Shown: positions 12,241 through 24,175 of the stretch, in pieces
Layout of the letters: every line of letters begins with the position of its first letter
How positions within the stretch are numbered: the first letter of the stretch is position 1
Source of the DNA: Pollenia angustigena
Taxonomy: Eukaryota; Arthropoda; Insecta; Diptera; Polleniidae
Direction of reading: 5' to 3'
DNA: 64,000 nt
NCBI GenBank assembly: GCA_930367215.1
Contig: OV884059.1
Coordinates: forward strand, 63,397,393 to 63,461,392
The notes under the pieces: generated by a model
Database searches by the model: none
Seen by the model: only the letters and a program-made list of their open reading frames with translations
What the model was told of the DNA's origin: nothing
Position numbers and translations under genes: made by a program

Positions 12241-12467
12241 CTGAACGATATCTGTTGTTAAATGAAAAAAGTCACAGAATTGCGGTACAGAGCCACAAAA
12301 CTGGTACATAGATTGAACATTTTGGGGGGTGCTTTAATACCATGTGAACGATTACTGAACGATATCTGTTGTTAAATGAAAAAAGTCACAGAATTGCGGT
12401 ACAGAGCCACAAAACTGGTACATAGATTGAAAATTTTGGGGGGTGCTTTAATACCATGTGAGATAAG
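12241..12467. repeat. Direct tandem duplication of 114 bp
   Basis: A unit starting CTGAACGATATCTGTTGTTA and ending in the GGGGGGTGCTTTAATACCAT region occurs twice in succession (from 12241 and 12355), nearly identical. This implies recent duplication. Confidence 0.9.
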
Positions 12468-12469
12468 GA

Positions 12470-12625
12470 GATAAGGGAGATGAAGCCTTTTTTTTTATTT
12501 GAATGGGAGATAAAGCCATCATGGCCTTAGCTCACATTAGCAATATTATAAAATGGCGGCCGTGTTTAGGGGTATTTTCCTCCAGTAGGACGCGGCAGGT
12601 GGCTTCGTTGAATAAAGTTTTACAA
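12470..12625. repeat. Repeat shared with 21.9-22.3 kb
   Basis: GAATGGGAGATAAAGCC recurs near 21995. The block ending GACGCGGCAGGTGGCTTCGT recurs inverted near 22225-22245 (GAAGCCACCTGCCGCGTCC). This is a dispersed repeat of unknown type in a rearranged arrangement. Confidence 0.55.
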
Positions 12626-12883
12626 ACTATATTATTATAGCGGTTTTCACCCTTGATAGTAAAGTCCCTTGTAGACCTTGTGTATCTTATAAATTTAGTT
12701 AAAGTACTAAGACTTACAACACTGCAACAACAAAATGTATTAGACTAAAATTTACTACGCTATGGTTGAAAAAACCAACAAATAGCTGTAGTAAACACGT
12801 TTGTTAAATAACCCAAAATAAAACAGTTGAAGAAACTATATCTGTCTCTCTTCGTCATTCAGCAACTTCATTAATTTACAATA

Positions 12884-13203
12884 CTAACGAAAAAGACACT
12901 CACGCTTTGTAGTATAAAATCGTTTTAAGTAAAGCAGAGTTGTACACTTAATACAAAGGGTGAAACCCACTAATGTTTCAAGAATGTCTAGCGACATTAC
13001 CATTATTTGTTGCCATATTTTGTTTTGTTTGCTGGTTTCATTATGTTTGAAGTAAACAATTTCTTGAAATCTAACGGTATATGAGGAAGACACTGCATAA
13101 ATCTAATCCAGAAATGCAAAGTGCTTAAACCGAAATTGTAATTTGTTTCATAAGTACCAAAATGTCTTTGAGGGCTTCTTAACTCTCCGTCTACAACTGA
13201 CAT
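12884..13203 (-). pseudogene. Decayed transposase-like fragment
   Basis: A minus-strand frame includes YNFGLSTLHFWIRFMQCLPH followed by DFKKLF. I associate the 'GLSTLH-WIR' pattern with large uncharacterised insect transposon proteins, but cannot name the family. The frame is short, shifted against the overlapping frame at 12884-13093, and lacks visible catalytic residues. Low confidence. Confidence 0.25.
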
Positions 13204-13312
13204 GATTTGCTGTCATAACATTATGTTATAAAAGCGTTGTTAAAACATTTGCACTAACAACCGTGTTATAGCATGAGAAAACCTCTAACATGACGAGTCC
13301 ATACTTAACTTA

Positions 13313-13454
13313 GTGCCGGTTCACACACGTCAAGTTTGGCTCGTCAAGTCTTGAGTTTTTAGGAGAGAGGGGAAAAGAAATGGCATTCTCTTAACCCTTC
13401 TCTCCTAAAAGCTCAAGACTTGAAGAGTCGAACTTGACGTGTGTGAACCGGCAC
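13313..13454. mobile_element. 142-bp foldback MITE, TTA duplication
   Basis: It is almost wholly self-complementary. GTGCCGGTTCACACACGTCA at the left is inverted at the right, and the GAGCTTTTAGGAGAGAGGG-like arms continue inward to a short loop. TTA lies at 13310-13312 and 13455-13457. A 261-bp relative with TAA duplications lies at 50620-50880. Confidence 0.85.
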
Positions 13455-13667
13455 TTAGTGTTAATGTTAAGCATTTCATGTCAGTTGTAGACTACATGTA
13501 TGGGGAGGAAAATACAATTTAAATAATACTTCTATCGTTATTACTTCAGATAATAAATGGGTTACCAAAAAGTACCAAAATTATAATTTTACCCAGTTTC
13601 GGCCAATAAATGACAAATCAAAAACTAATTTTTTTATTAATGGCGATTTCTTTTTTGAAAAAAATAT

Positions 13668-13924
13668 CGACCACTAACCGCGAAAATAACGTAAGCGACA
13701 AAAATCAAATTTTACAGGAGAGCTTTTTTATTTTATTTCATATAAATTTTGTATGAAATTTGTCGCTTACAATAATAAAATTGTTCTTGCTATAAAATCG
13801 TAACGGTGCCTTATGTGACCATGACATTTTAGGAAATGATGCACGTGTTGCCAATAAAGTCATTTATTAAAAAAACGAAAATTTAAAATCATGTCGCTTA
13901 CGTAATTTTCGCGGTTAGGGCTCG
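13668..13924. mobile_element. 257-bp MITE with ATAT flanks, copy 1
   Basis: It starts CGACCACTAACCGCGAAAAT and ends with the inverse (TTTTCGCGGTTAGGGCTCG). An inner AACGTAAGCGAC is also inverted. ATAT occurs on both flanks. A second copy of 258 bp with the same flanks is at 52221-52478. Non-coding. Confidence 0.8.
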
Positions 13925-14596
13925 ATATGTTACAGTTTATTCAATGTACATATATGGGGGTATGTATATTATACATACATCCTATTTCTTCTTGTGGTCA
14001 AGGGCTTAAAAACATAAATTTATGCTTTATTTTTAAAATACATATGTATGTATATTGTTTTATTTTTAGTGAAGATCACATCTTGTCACCGCAAACATTT
14101 GTTTATTGTTTTTATTTAATATTGTCGTTACTGTTGTTGTTGTTATTGTTGAATTTATTTTTAGTCATGGAAAATATTTAAAATTTATACTTGTTTACTT
14201 CACATTTTATGCACCATTTCCATTTTCCAATTTAATCTTGCTACGAAGAGTTGGTTGGTTTTCTGTTGTTCTCATCTTGAGTAAAATTAAACTCTCATAA
14301 ATCACTTCCTAGATGCGTGATTAATATGAAAATGTTATAAATAGTAATTTATATTTAACAGAAGAAAATAAAATATAATAATAACAATGTTTAATTTAAT
14401 CGTATTCTCTCGAGGAATCCCTGACAAAACTGTCAGTTTAAAAAAAAGCGTAAACAATTTTTTTGTTTTCATTTGCAACCTAACAGACTGTCAATATCAT
14501 AAGCGCGTTTGTACACAATTACTATGGCTGTCTACTATATTTTTTTTAAATTTGCATTTATGAATGTTTTGGCTCAGCCATAATTTAAGATTCAAC

Positions 14597-14905
14597 AAGT
14601 AAGAAAGTATACACGGTGAAGTCCGACAATTCGATACCCTACACCACAGTACATATATACAAATTTTGGAGAGTGTATACTACTTGGGACACATGGCCAA
14701 TCATTGACCCGCCAGAACAAAATTATGTGATGAGATTATGATCATATAGGAGTTCTTTGTGCCGAATGTTATTAAGATATCAACATTTATATGTGTGTTT
14801 ATGACATTTATTCGTCTTAACGCGATTTCGGAGAAGGGGTTTATATGGGGCCTAACTTCAATTCGGACCTACCATTAAAAAATTTTATCATGAAAAAGTT
14901 GCTGT
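14597..14905 (-). mobile_element. DINE/INE-1-like element
   Basis: It begins ACAAGTAAGAAAGTATAC, the inverted CTTACTTGTT end, followed by a degenerate hairpin and GATACCCTACACCACAGTA. The 'GACCCGCCAGAACAAAATT' block is shared with the copy split by the hAT element at 30.5 kb. Confidence 0.6.
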
Positions 14906-14980
14906 TATAATCTATGTAAATAAAAACTAACATTTATAACGAAGTTTTAAGCTTTTTTCAGGAGTGTTATTTGTATGGGA

Positions 14981-15139
14981 GAGTGCCCCGGTAGGCTAGC
15001 TGGCAGTGAGCTTGTCTATCAGCGCCGAGGGTGCGGGTTCGATTCCCGCCAGAGACTCTAGTTTCTTTCCTGCATACAAGCTTAGAGCTTCGTGGGATAA
15101 GCTTAGAGAATTAATATTATCATATTATCATAAAAAATT
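14981..15139 (+). mobile_element. tRNA-derived SINE, copy 1
   Basis: The head resembles a tRNA. An A-box-like TAGCTGGCAGTGAG lies about 16 nt in. A perfect T-arm, GCGGGTTCGATTCCCGC (5-bp stem, 7-nt TTCGATT loop), contains a consensus B box. Downstream is a unique body (CTTTCCTGCATACAAGCTTA, GCTTCGTGGGATAAGC) ending in AT-rich repeats. Two relatives are at 51226-51354 (minus) and 57808-57941. These internal boxes would drive RNA polymerase III transcription. The dispersed copies and body show it is a SINE, not a tRNA gene. Confidence 0.8.
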
Positions 15140-15152
15140 TGGTAAGACAATT

Positions 15153-15534
15153 GAAGCACAGCCGCGAATAACGTTGTAAACGCCACATTTTGCAAAAACT
15201 GTTTTTTGCAGATAACCGTTAACCTTTCTCTCTTACACAGTTAAAACATCAAATCAACCAAAACTATGCACCTTAACGCCTTCAAAATTGCGTACAAAGT
15301 GTCAGCCAGTGGAAGAACATTGCAAGTTACTGACAAAACGATGAAACCGAAATGGTTTTGCAGTGCGGAATAATGTTTTAAAAGCCTTTTGCATTAAAGT
15401 TTTTATTATCATTATTTTTAATAATAGAAAAAATAATTTTTAAAACAAATAATGCTGCCTGTGAAAAAACGTTTTTTTGCTCTCCTGAAAAATTATTATT
15501 TTGTAACTTAAAACGTTATTCGCGGCTGTGCTTC
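15153..15534. mobile_element. 382-bp MITE with AATT duplication
   Basis: A perfect terminal inverted repeat (GAAGCACAGCCGCGAATAAC at the left) is flanked by AATT on both sides. Because AATT is palindromic, the inverted repeat could also extend into it. The body is AT-rich and non-coding. Superfamily unassigned. Confidence 0.8.
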
Positions 15535-17291
15535 AATTTATATTGTAAAAAAATATTTTTGAGCCAAATTTTATCTTAATACCAACATAATAAGACAGTT
15601 TATGGGTACATAGTCTATTCTGGAAAGAATCTTGTTTGAAGGCTATGTGAAATTATGGACCGATTCTGCCTATTTTTAAAAGGCTTCAAAGGTTTATCAT
15701 AAAGGCGCACATTTCAAATTTAAAAGGCTTAAGGTGGGTTTACACGATATGTATTTGGCGGAGTACTTGTCTAATTTCCCATTGCAAATTGCATACATGT
15801 CGTGTAAACGAAAAAAATTGCTTCTGCAAATGTCAGATCGAATTAGCAGTGGAACATTTTTCAATTAGAGGTGTTCTATTTTAATCTGACATCAGCTGTT
15901 TTGCAAGTCATTATTATTTATATCATTATTTATTTATTTACACATATTCTCTACAAAACAAAATTTTAAATTAACTGAAAAACAGTTAAAAGTAGAGTTT
16001 GCTAAAAACCGTAAAAATGTGAAACCGCGGTTTCGGTTTAAAAATAAATAAAACCGGTCGTTTTCGTTTCGGTTTTCAATTTTAAAAATATCCCAATCCC
16101 TGCAAACAAATGGAAGATATCCCTTAAGGCAATAGTTTAGCAATATCTCCAAATTGTCATCTAAAAGAAAATAATCAAAGTAATATTTTATTTTCTTCCT
16201 TTTATAATTTTTGAGAAAATTACGCAACATAGACAGAAGACATTTTTTTTAAATTTAATACATACGTCATTAATAAAAAATAAAAATTAATCCAATTATT
16301 AAAACTTAAAAATTATTTCCCAAAATATTCTGCAAAAGGTAAATATTTAAATTAAATAAATCGGTTTAATACTGATCTGTTTCCTTTTAAATTTAGTCAA
16401 GAATTTCTCAACCCTTGATGCAATTTTAAAGAAGTGGTAGGTTTTTTTTCAAGAATTTGGTGAAAACTAAATATTTATGTATATTTTTTACTTTATTTTA
16501 ATTATAAATTATATTATGTTAAGTAAAATTTATACGTATACAATTACCTATTTAATTTTAAATAAAAAGCTGTGCTTCTTTGTACACAAATGACAATTTT
16601 TTTAAATGCAAAATCTTCTTTTTATCATCCCAATGATATTTTGGTGATATCTTCCTATTTTCTTAAAAGTGGTTATCTGGCGATATTGCTAGTTAATTAT
16701 CTAGAAGTATCGCTTTCGTATTGCTTAGAAGTATTGCCATCGAGACACGTTTCTTCCCGAAGGAAGTATCTTCCGCAATACGAAATCGATTATTGCCGCA
16801 ATAACATTTTTCATCCAGGCAACACGTTTGGCAATACATAAGGTGTATTTCTGTGTTTGCTGGGATAAAACTAAATATACATACATATATGTATATGTAT
16901 GTATATTAGACTGGCCATAGCGTTATATAGAAAAAATTAAAAATGTTAAATCCAAAAGTTTTCGCACTGAAAAATATGAGGTTGGAGATAACAATAATTA
17001 TGCATATTTTTTTTTTTTTTTTTTTTTTTAATTCCGAGTACCTCCGGGTTGAGCCCAAACTTTTATTACATTACCCATTTGTCACTATTTTTGTTCCTGT
17101 TTGTATTTAAATAACAAAAAAAATCTGACTTTATTTTCCCAACTGAATTTCTTCGATACCTTTAATTATTACCTTTCCAACGAGCCGCAATAGTCTGCTG
17201 ATAAACTACAGATAATCTTGCCCGGAATACCCAAAAACCAAGGTCAAAAAAAAAAAATTTATTTTTTAATTTTTTTTTATTGCTGATAATA

Positions 17292-19704
17292 TTATACTAA
17301 TGAAGATTTATTGTGGGATGAAAAGTTTTTTCTGTAGTGCTCCACAACTTGAAGCAAATACTGCTTATCCTCTTCGTCGTATGTCAATGCCCGATTGAAA
17401 TCTGTTATTAGTTTTATTGCTCTTTCTGCCGGGTCATTTACAACGGTTAAGTGTTGGCATATTCGTTTTGCGGTGCAGTATTCTTCTTGGTCCTTCCAAA
17501 TCGATGGATCCAATTCAAAAAATGTCACATCGATTTCTAAACGATGAAAAAAACGCTTGGTGCGAGGAGTAACGAAAGAACTTAAATCCTTATTTTCAAA
17601 CGATTTCTCTTGTTCCAGCGTTAAGTTTAATCTTTTTGGAATAACTTTGTCATTTTCGTCAACATGATTGCCAAGAGCTTCAACCATTTTCCGCTTCACT
17701 TCAATAGATATAGTTTCATCGAAAAATCCAAGAGCCACCGCATCTTCCGATAAATACCATAAATGGTTTTTGAATTTTGACAATAAGGCATTTGTAACAT
17801 TTAGATCGAAATAACGTCTTTAATAAATTGTAAATGTTGACGCAGTGCAGATACAGCGTTAACGCATCCGAACCAATACGAAACATAAATTCGCGTCAAG
17901 AAAATGCAAATGTTTCGAATGCCTTTCAGCTCGGAGGATGTCATCTTGAATTGTTCGCGAAGCAAAAAAATCTTATAGCAGTATATAGCTTTGGACATAA
18001 ACCTTGCATGAATTGTTGCGCCAGGCAAACGCAACTGCGTAAAACTTGGTACTTCCTTACCAAGAAAAATTAGCGAAAGTTGCAACAACTCCTTATAATC
18101 GGCTCGCACATAATGAGATTTCAACGCCTCAAGACAAAAGTTCTTGTGCGTCTCTATTTCGGCTGCTGTTAAGTTTTTTTGCACTGCTTCATCCAATACT
18201 CCACTCTTGAAAGTATTGATATTCATATTTTTCCAGTCTTTTGAAAAACGATTAAAGAGAGTGACTTCTGGTGCTGATGTTTTTCCGAAATTTAAATCAA
18301 ACACAGCTTTAATAAGCAATTCGCTGATATGATGGCGAAACGGTAGAAAAAGTAAATCGCGACCCAATTTACTTTCAAGCAAATATGCTGCCTTTTTCAA
18401 TACCAGTGTTTGTAGATGTTGTGTCAAAAGCCACAATTTGCACTAAATTATCAATCTTCCATTTGCGTAGGAATTTTTCAATGCCTTCAGCAATATTTTC
18501 ACCACAAGATTCTTCAAGTTTTGCAATGACAAGGAGTTTTTCTTCGTTCTCTGCGGTTATAACGAGAGCCTATCGATCAACTTTGTCCTTGCCTTTCATA
18601 TCTGGAAGCATTTTTCCGTCCCAGTGCAAGACAAATACTTCAGGAATCTATGTTGAAATTAAATATTATGTTAATTTCCTTCAAGATATTTATTTATATT
18701 TAATTATTAAATATGTACCTTGAATTCATCTATGATCTGTTTCGCTTGTCTGCGCCGATATTCCTTTCGCATTGTTTGAAACGATGTTCGGTTAAAGACG
18801 AAATCTTCCACTTTTATGTCGTTTAAGTCAGGCTGCATTTCCTGCAACTTCCGCAAGACGGCTGTAATTGTAGCAGATGTTAAATGCATTGAATCGCGAT
18901 CACTGATGCGGCATTTATCCATGCTTGCTAACATTCGATCATCAACGAAATGGATTTTTCCGCGGGATCGATGGATTCCTTGATGTTGGTCCTTCATAAA
19001 ATCAACTTCCGGAGCTGAATTGTTCATTTCTACACCTTCGTATATAATAATTTCTGAGGAATCTGTATCAGACGCAGCCTCATCTTTGAACAAAAGGAAT
19101 AATTAAAAATAACAATAAAAAAGACATTATATTGACCAATACCTAGAACTTCTTGTAACTCTTCTTCATATTTTCGCTTGCGCTTTTCTGATTCTTTCAG
19201 TAGCTTCGCTTTGCGTTCTTGTTTTCGTGACAGCTTCAAATCCTGGCCTGACATACAACCTGGCCGACCCTTTTCTCTTTGCAACAGAAGGAAATCTTTG
19301 TCCTCTTCAATAGTCATCGTTTCAAGTGCATCTGCAGCTGCGATATCAAATATATAATTTTCTATCTTTTCACAGAATTCGTTCTCATCGTTTCTATATT
19401 TTTCATATTTGCCAAATCTGTTCTTGGACAAATTTTTCCATTCGGCATAAAGTAATTAAAATTTTTTCATGCAGTTGATTTCGGTCATTGTGGGAATATT
19501 TGCTTTTTGCCAAAATTTAAGAGTTGAATGCATTGTATTTTTTATGCTTGCCTTCACAGGGAGTTTTTGCACTCGGGTTTTATAAAAAAATAATTGAAGA
19601 ACTTGCTTCATATTAGGCAACTTTGCGCCTTTCAGTTCACTTTCGCATTTTCCCACCAAAAATATATCTTTATCGGTTCGTAGTTTCTTAGATGAGCTTG
19701 CCAT
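17292..19704 (-). pseudogene. Multi-exon transposase-like pseudogene
   Basis: It starts at the ATG at 19704 (MASSSKKLRTDKDIFLVGKC). Exon 1 has an in-frame TAA near 19456 and runs to a donor near 19142 (GAAGTTCTAG/GTATTG). Exon 2 covers about 19085-18717, and exon 3 follows an acceptor near 18647. Exon 3 has an in-frame TAG after GKDKVDR, then FDTTSTNTG, a frameshift, and LGRDLLFLPFRHHISELL. A long alpha-helical region follows, a second frameshift near 17790, and a C-terminus with VNDPAERAIKLITDFN ending at 17292. The FDTT...N and RHHI motifs look like parts of an RNase-H-like core, but I cannot name the family. With two stops and two shifts it is inactive. Confidence 0.75.
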
Positions 19705-20294
19705 TATAACTTTATATTGTTTTGTTTTATTTAATTTGTTTTAACTTATTATTCACTGCCCACTTGTTTCTCTTATCACTTTTACTTTAAAACTGCAAAT
19801 TTTTCACATTTTTGTAGAAAAAAGACAAAATAGTCTACCTGTTTTGAATGTTCTAGTAAAAAGTCATAAAACCACAAAATTCCGTTACAGTTTTAAACAT
19901 TTATTGCATGTGTTTTTTTTTATCAGAATGGTTGGAAATTTCCATAACCCTTCGACCAATGCATTGACATAATCTGATGCAACAACTGATCATAAAAAAT
20001 TACTTCAAGGTTAAGCGTTTTTATTAATTTCCTTCAATGGTAACAACCAAACTTATTTTTTTACATGTAAAAACTGGCAAGTATTTTTCGACATAAGACA
20101 AAATGGTCTACCTGCTTTGGATCTTTTAGTAAAATGTTTACAAAAAACATAAAACCAAAAATTCCATTAGGTTTTTACTACCAATTCACGAAAACGATCT
20201 AGCACAAAATTGGCCTAAAAATTGGAGCTTGTGGTATTTCATACCTTCTATTAAAAATATTTATGCGTATGAGCACAAATTATAGCGTATGAGC

Positions 20295-20460
20295 TGCAAT
20301 TTGGAAGGACCAAGAAGAATACTGCACCGCAAAACGAATATGGCAACACTTAACCGTTGTAAATGATCCGGCAGAAAGAGCAATTACTAAAAACTAATTA
20401 CAGATTTCGACGACGACGAAGAGGATAAGCCAACAAAAAGGCTTCAGTAGTAAGTTATCA
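20295..20460 (+). pseudogene. Inverted partial copy of the transposase 3' end
   Basis: The plus strand reads WKDQEEYCTAKRIWQHL then VVNDPAERAI, nearly identical to the minus-strand C-terminal exon at about 17390-17505, but truncated and frameshifted. It abuts the right inverted repeat. The long inverted repeat is therefore an inverted duplication of the element's 3' end, including coding sequence. Confidence 0.85.
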
Positions 20461-21453
20461 ACAATAAAAAAAATTTTAAAAATTCACCTATTTTTTTGGA
20501 CTTTGGTTTTTGGGTATTCCGGGCAAGATTATCCGTAGTTTATCAGCAGACTATTGCGGCTCGTTGGAAAGGTAATAATTAAAGGTATCGAAGAAATTCA
20601 GTTGGGAACATAAAGTCAGATTTTCTTTGTTATTTAAATACAAACAGGAACAAAAATAGTGACAAATGGGTAATGTAATAAAAGTTTGGGCTCAACCCGG
20701 AGGTACTCGGAATTAAAAAAAAAAAAATTAAAATATGCATAATTATTTTTATCCCCAGTGCGAAAAATTTAACTTTTCAAAAAAATTTCCACTATGGCCA
20801 CTCTAATGTATATACCCTGAAGGAAACCTGGGTGCAAGTGTCTCCAAGTCACCAGGTTTGTCGACTATTTAAGTTACATCGTCAACGCAGTGTCTACACT
20901 ACACTACAAATGCCAGTATCTTCGCCTTTAATACGAAAAAAAAAATATAAATAACAACTGAGAAGAATAATAATTTTTATAACTTGATTTACTAAAATAT
21001 ACTAGTGATTCTCTGGTTCCAATGCCTACACATGTTCCGAAAGGAACTACCTAGTCAGTAGTACCAACGTCAGTAGTAGATTTTTAATGACACGCACATG
21101 TTAAATGTCTATGGTAAATAACATTGTCTGGGGTATAATAAGTCATTAGAACTGGTGAGTACTGGTGTACTGGTGTCAATAGTGAATCAGTACAGATTCA
21201 CTAGTGACATTTCCTGCGGAGTATTATTGTATGTAATACAATTTTTTAATTTGTTTCAACCCAGCTAACATTAGGCTGATCATTTTTTGTAAAAATCACC
21301 TAATTGAGTTTTCTCAGATCACTTTTGATGATTACAAGCTGAATAATCACTTGAAGGATTGAAAACGCATTCATATTTTATTCAATCATATGAAATCATT
21401 GAAAAAGGATTGACTTATGATTCATTCATTTTCTCAAAAAATATCAGAAAATT

Positions 21454-22614
21454 GGCTCCACGAAAAGCCCCCAATGAAATAGCGCCCAGGAAATAGCCCC
21501 CAATGAAATGATCCCCAAAAAATGGGAAATAACACCCAAAAGCAGTGAATGAAATAACATCGAAAAATAAATGAAATAAACCCCAAAACGAAAACGAAAC
21601 AACCCCCAATATTTTGATGTTATTTCATATGAAATAACACCCTATGATGAAAATGAAATAACCCCCAATGAAATTAACCCCATCATTATGCCCAAAATTC
21701 ATAAAAGAGTCAGTTACACCAATGATTTCATGAAGTCAATATGGACCAACAGCAAAGTCGCAAAATTATTGAAATGAATCGTGTGGAGGCCCGCAGGCGT
21801 CTTCTTAATAATAAGGATATATTCGGTTCAAAAATATTGCTGCAGTTATTTTACCCGCCCGTAGATCCTTGTAGCCCTGCTCTATTTTTGCAGTTCGGAA
21901 GACAATTTGCCTTCTACGTTTGGCCTTTACATGGGGGGGGGGGGTGCTTTTTAACCATGGGAGGTAAGGCCATAATGGCTTTATTGCTCAATTGAATGGG
22001 AGATAAAGCCGTTATGGTCTTATCGCCAAATCATTGAGAGGTAAGGTCATATTTAAAATTTCGCGAAATGAGAGATATAGCCATATTTTTTTTCACAAAT
22101 GAGAGACAAAGCCATACTTTTCCAGAATAGTGTTACGCATGGTGTCAACATTCTGTAAAAGGGAAAATCCTAAGTTATCATTGAAAAACATTTTTTTATT
22201 CTTGTGACGCACGCAGAAAAACTTCATTCAGCGAAGCCACCTGCCGCGTCCAACTGGAGGAAAAAATCCCTAAGCACGGCCGCAGGCCGTCACGCAGAAA
22301 AACTTTAGTATGCGAAGCCAGATTTCAATACTTAACTTCAGTGTTAAAAATGAAATAACCTCCGAATTAAAAATGAAATAACATCCAAATTAAACACGCT
22401 ATGAAATTTGTTGGGTGTTATTTCATTGGAGATCATTTCATAATTTGAAAACCCCAAATGAAGAATGAAAGAATTCCCAAAAAAAATGAAAAACGGCCCA
22501 AAAAATTGGGAGTTTTTTCATATGAAATAACACCCAAAAATGTATGAAAAAAAATTGGGGAATATTTCATTTCTCGTTTGGGCGTTATTTCATTGGGGGG
22601 CTTTTCGTGGAGCC
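21454..22614. mobile_element. 1.16-kb element with 8-bp target duplication
   Basis: AGAAAATT is duplicated at 21446-21453 and 22615-22622. The ends are GGCTCCACGAAAAGCCCCC and its inverse. Inside both ends, AATGAAATAACNCCC-type motifs repeat many times in both orientations, making unusual subterminal arrays. The centre (about 21890-22320) contains repeats shared with 12.5 kb and a run of 12 G at 21931. No transposase is visible. Confidence 0.8.
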
Positions 22615-23401
22615 AGAAAATTGTATCACAAATGATTCTTTGAGGCGATTCATCGGTTGGGTACAAATTTTTCACAACGAGTATATCAGTAATTATCGCA
22701 AAATGAGCTCATAGGCGTTTATTTTTTTCATGAAGCTGATTCCTCAAAGAATCAATTATGATACATTTTTAATCATAGTCGAGTCTTTTTGTGTCTTCAG
22801 TGCAATTAAAATAAGAATATGCGATCATTTTCTGGTTATAAAAGATTGTTTTGTCAGGAGAAATTGGTATCCTACTCGCGACTTTTCTTGATGAGTCATT
22901 TATGATTCGTTTTTTTGTTAGTGTAACTGTAACTGATTAATCAGTTTTTGGATCACCATATTATGTAAAATAATTTGCAATTTCTTTAAGCATAAATATA
23001 TTTTAAAAGTAAAAAAAAGTTCTTTAGACATCAAAAACCGCGGTTTCGATTTCTGTTAAAACTGAACAGCAATCCCTAGTTAAAAGTGAATAAAAATATA
23101 TTATTATTATTCATAAAAAAATTTCAGTTTTATTAAAGGTTTATTGAACAAATTTTCATTGAAAATTCGTTTTATAAACCTAAAATATTTTTTATGAATA
23201 AGGCCTTAAATATGTTAATAATTTTCTGTAAAGAACGATTTTAGATTATGTCAGATTAAACCAAAAAGAGATCGTTTGAAAGCTAAAATTTTAAACCTTT
23301 TATATTTGTCAATTTTGACAGACATGGGCAATTACATGTAGATTTTACATCTGACAAACCCAATGCAAAATACATATCGCGTAAAACCACCTTTATTGTT
23401 T

Positions 23402-23590
23402 AAAGTTGCGGCCTGTACTTTGCGCACAATGTTACATGGACAGATTACCAGCCAGCCGGACGAACATCACATTAGAAAGTGATTCTGAGTCGATCGGTTT
23501 ACTAAAAGGTGGGTCTAGGACCAATATTTTGTAGAGTCTTATACGTTAGCACAGTCGCATAAAACCCTCTTCACTATGATGGTCTTGATA
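23402..23590 (-). mobile_element. DINE/INE-1-like fragment
   Basis: It contains TGTACTTTGCGCACAATGT, CAGCCGGACGAACATC, GATTCTGAGTCGATCGG and AAAACCCTCTTCACTATGAT. These are inverse matches to the interior and 5' end of the copy at 36.55-37.26 kb. The 3' hairpin end is missing. Confidence 0.65.
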
Positions 23591-24175
23591 TATTTATGGC
23601 GAATATTGTTAAAAGTCTGCTTAATTTGTTTTCACTGTTATATTTATAAACTAAAAACCTTTATCAGAACCTAGTCTGCTTAGAATTTCTGAACGATGCT
23701 TTAGTTATGGGAACTTCAATATTTGCATATTTATGTCATAATACTTCATTCCAATTACAGTTTAATCGATAAAATCGCTTTGCGATTTGAAATAAAAATA
23801 ACAAGTTTAATGATTTTATAAAGTTCTGAAAATATAAAGGCCTTTATTCATAGGTAATCGTTAAAAATACAAATGCCAGAAAAGAACGTTTTCGAACTCC
23901 TTAAAAACTTTGTTTAGACAATTATTGATCCTAATGTGAAGTATTTATACATACTTGGGTCTTAACCGGTTATTTGAGTTTTGCCCAAGCCGGTTATTTT
24001 AAAATGTCTATTTTTCGAATATCGAATAAACCGGTTATTTTGATATAATAAACCGGTTGTTTTAATAAACCGTTATTTATATATGTTTTCCTTACTTTTG
24101 TTGTAAATGCAACCGTAATTTATTTCATTGGGCAAACTTAAACTTTTTATGAATGTCAAAACAAAATGTAACAAA

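Larger units (their letters stand above)
16907..20805 (-). mobile_element. 3.9-kb hAT-like DNA transposon, defective
   Basis: ATGTATAT is duplicated exactly at 16899-16906 and 20806-20813. The ends are TAGACTGGCCATAG and TAGAGTGGCCATAG (inverted). An 8-bp duplication and a TAGAG start fit the hAT superfamily. The inverted repeats are unusually long, about 320-340 bp (16907-17250 against 20495-20805). The minus strand holds a multi-exon transposase gene with stops and frameshifts. Two imperfect direct repeats of about 110 bp (19795-19905 and 20070-20185) lie upstream of the gene. Confidence 0.8.
15732..23392. mobile_element. Candidate 7.7-kb TTA-flanked composite element
   Basis: AGGTGGGTTTACACGATATG at the left is inverted, with few mismatches, at the right end (CATATCGCGTAAAACCACCT). 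TTA lies at 15729-15731 and 23393-23395. The ends also carry ACATGTAATT and TTTACATCTGACA-like motifs seen in the TTA element at 58038-58727. Most of the interior is later insertions (16907-20805, 21454-22614 and others). This would be an original small TTA element enlarged by nesting. Chance pairing of two ends from different copies is the alternative. Confidence 0.5.

Noticed and set aside
14981..15060. Functional tRNA gene
   Set aside because: The T-arm is excellent, but the same head plus a constant non-tRNA body occurs in three places, and the acceptor stem does not pair as a tRNA. A SINE fits better.
17834..18723. Plus-strand frames opposite the transposase
   Set aside because: They are shadows of the minus-strand coding region, whose motifs are clear.
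21931..21942. Run of 12 G as a G-quadruplex or origin signal
   Set aside because: A single homopolymer in a repeat region, with no other supporting structure.
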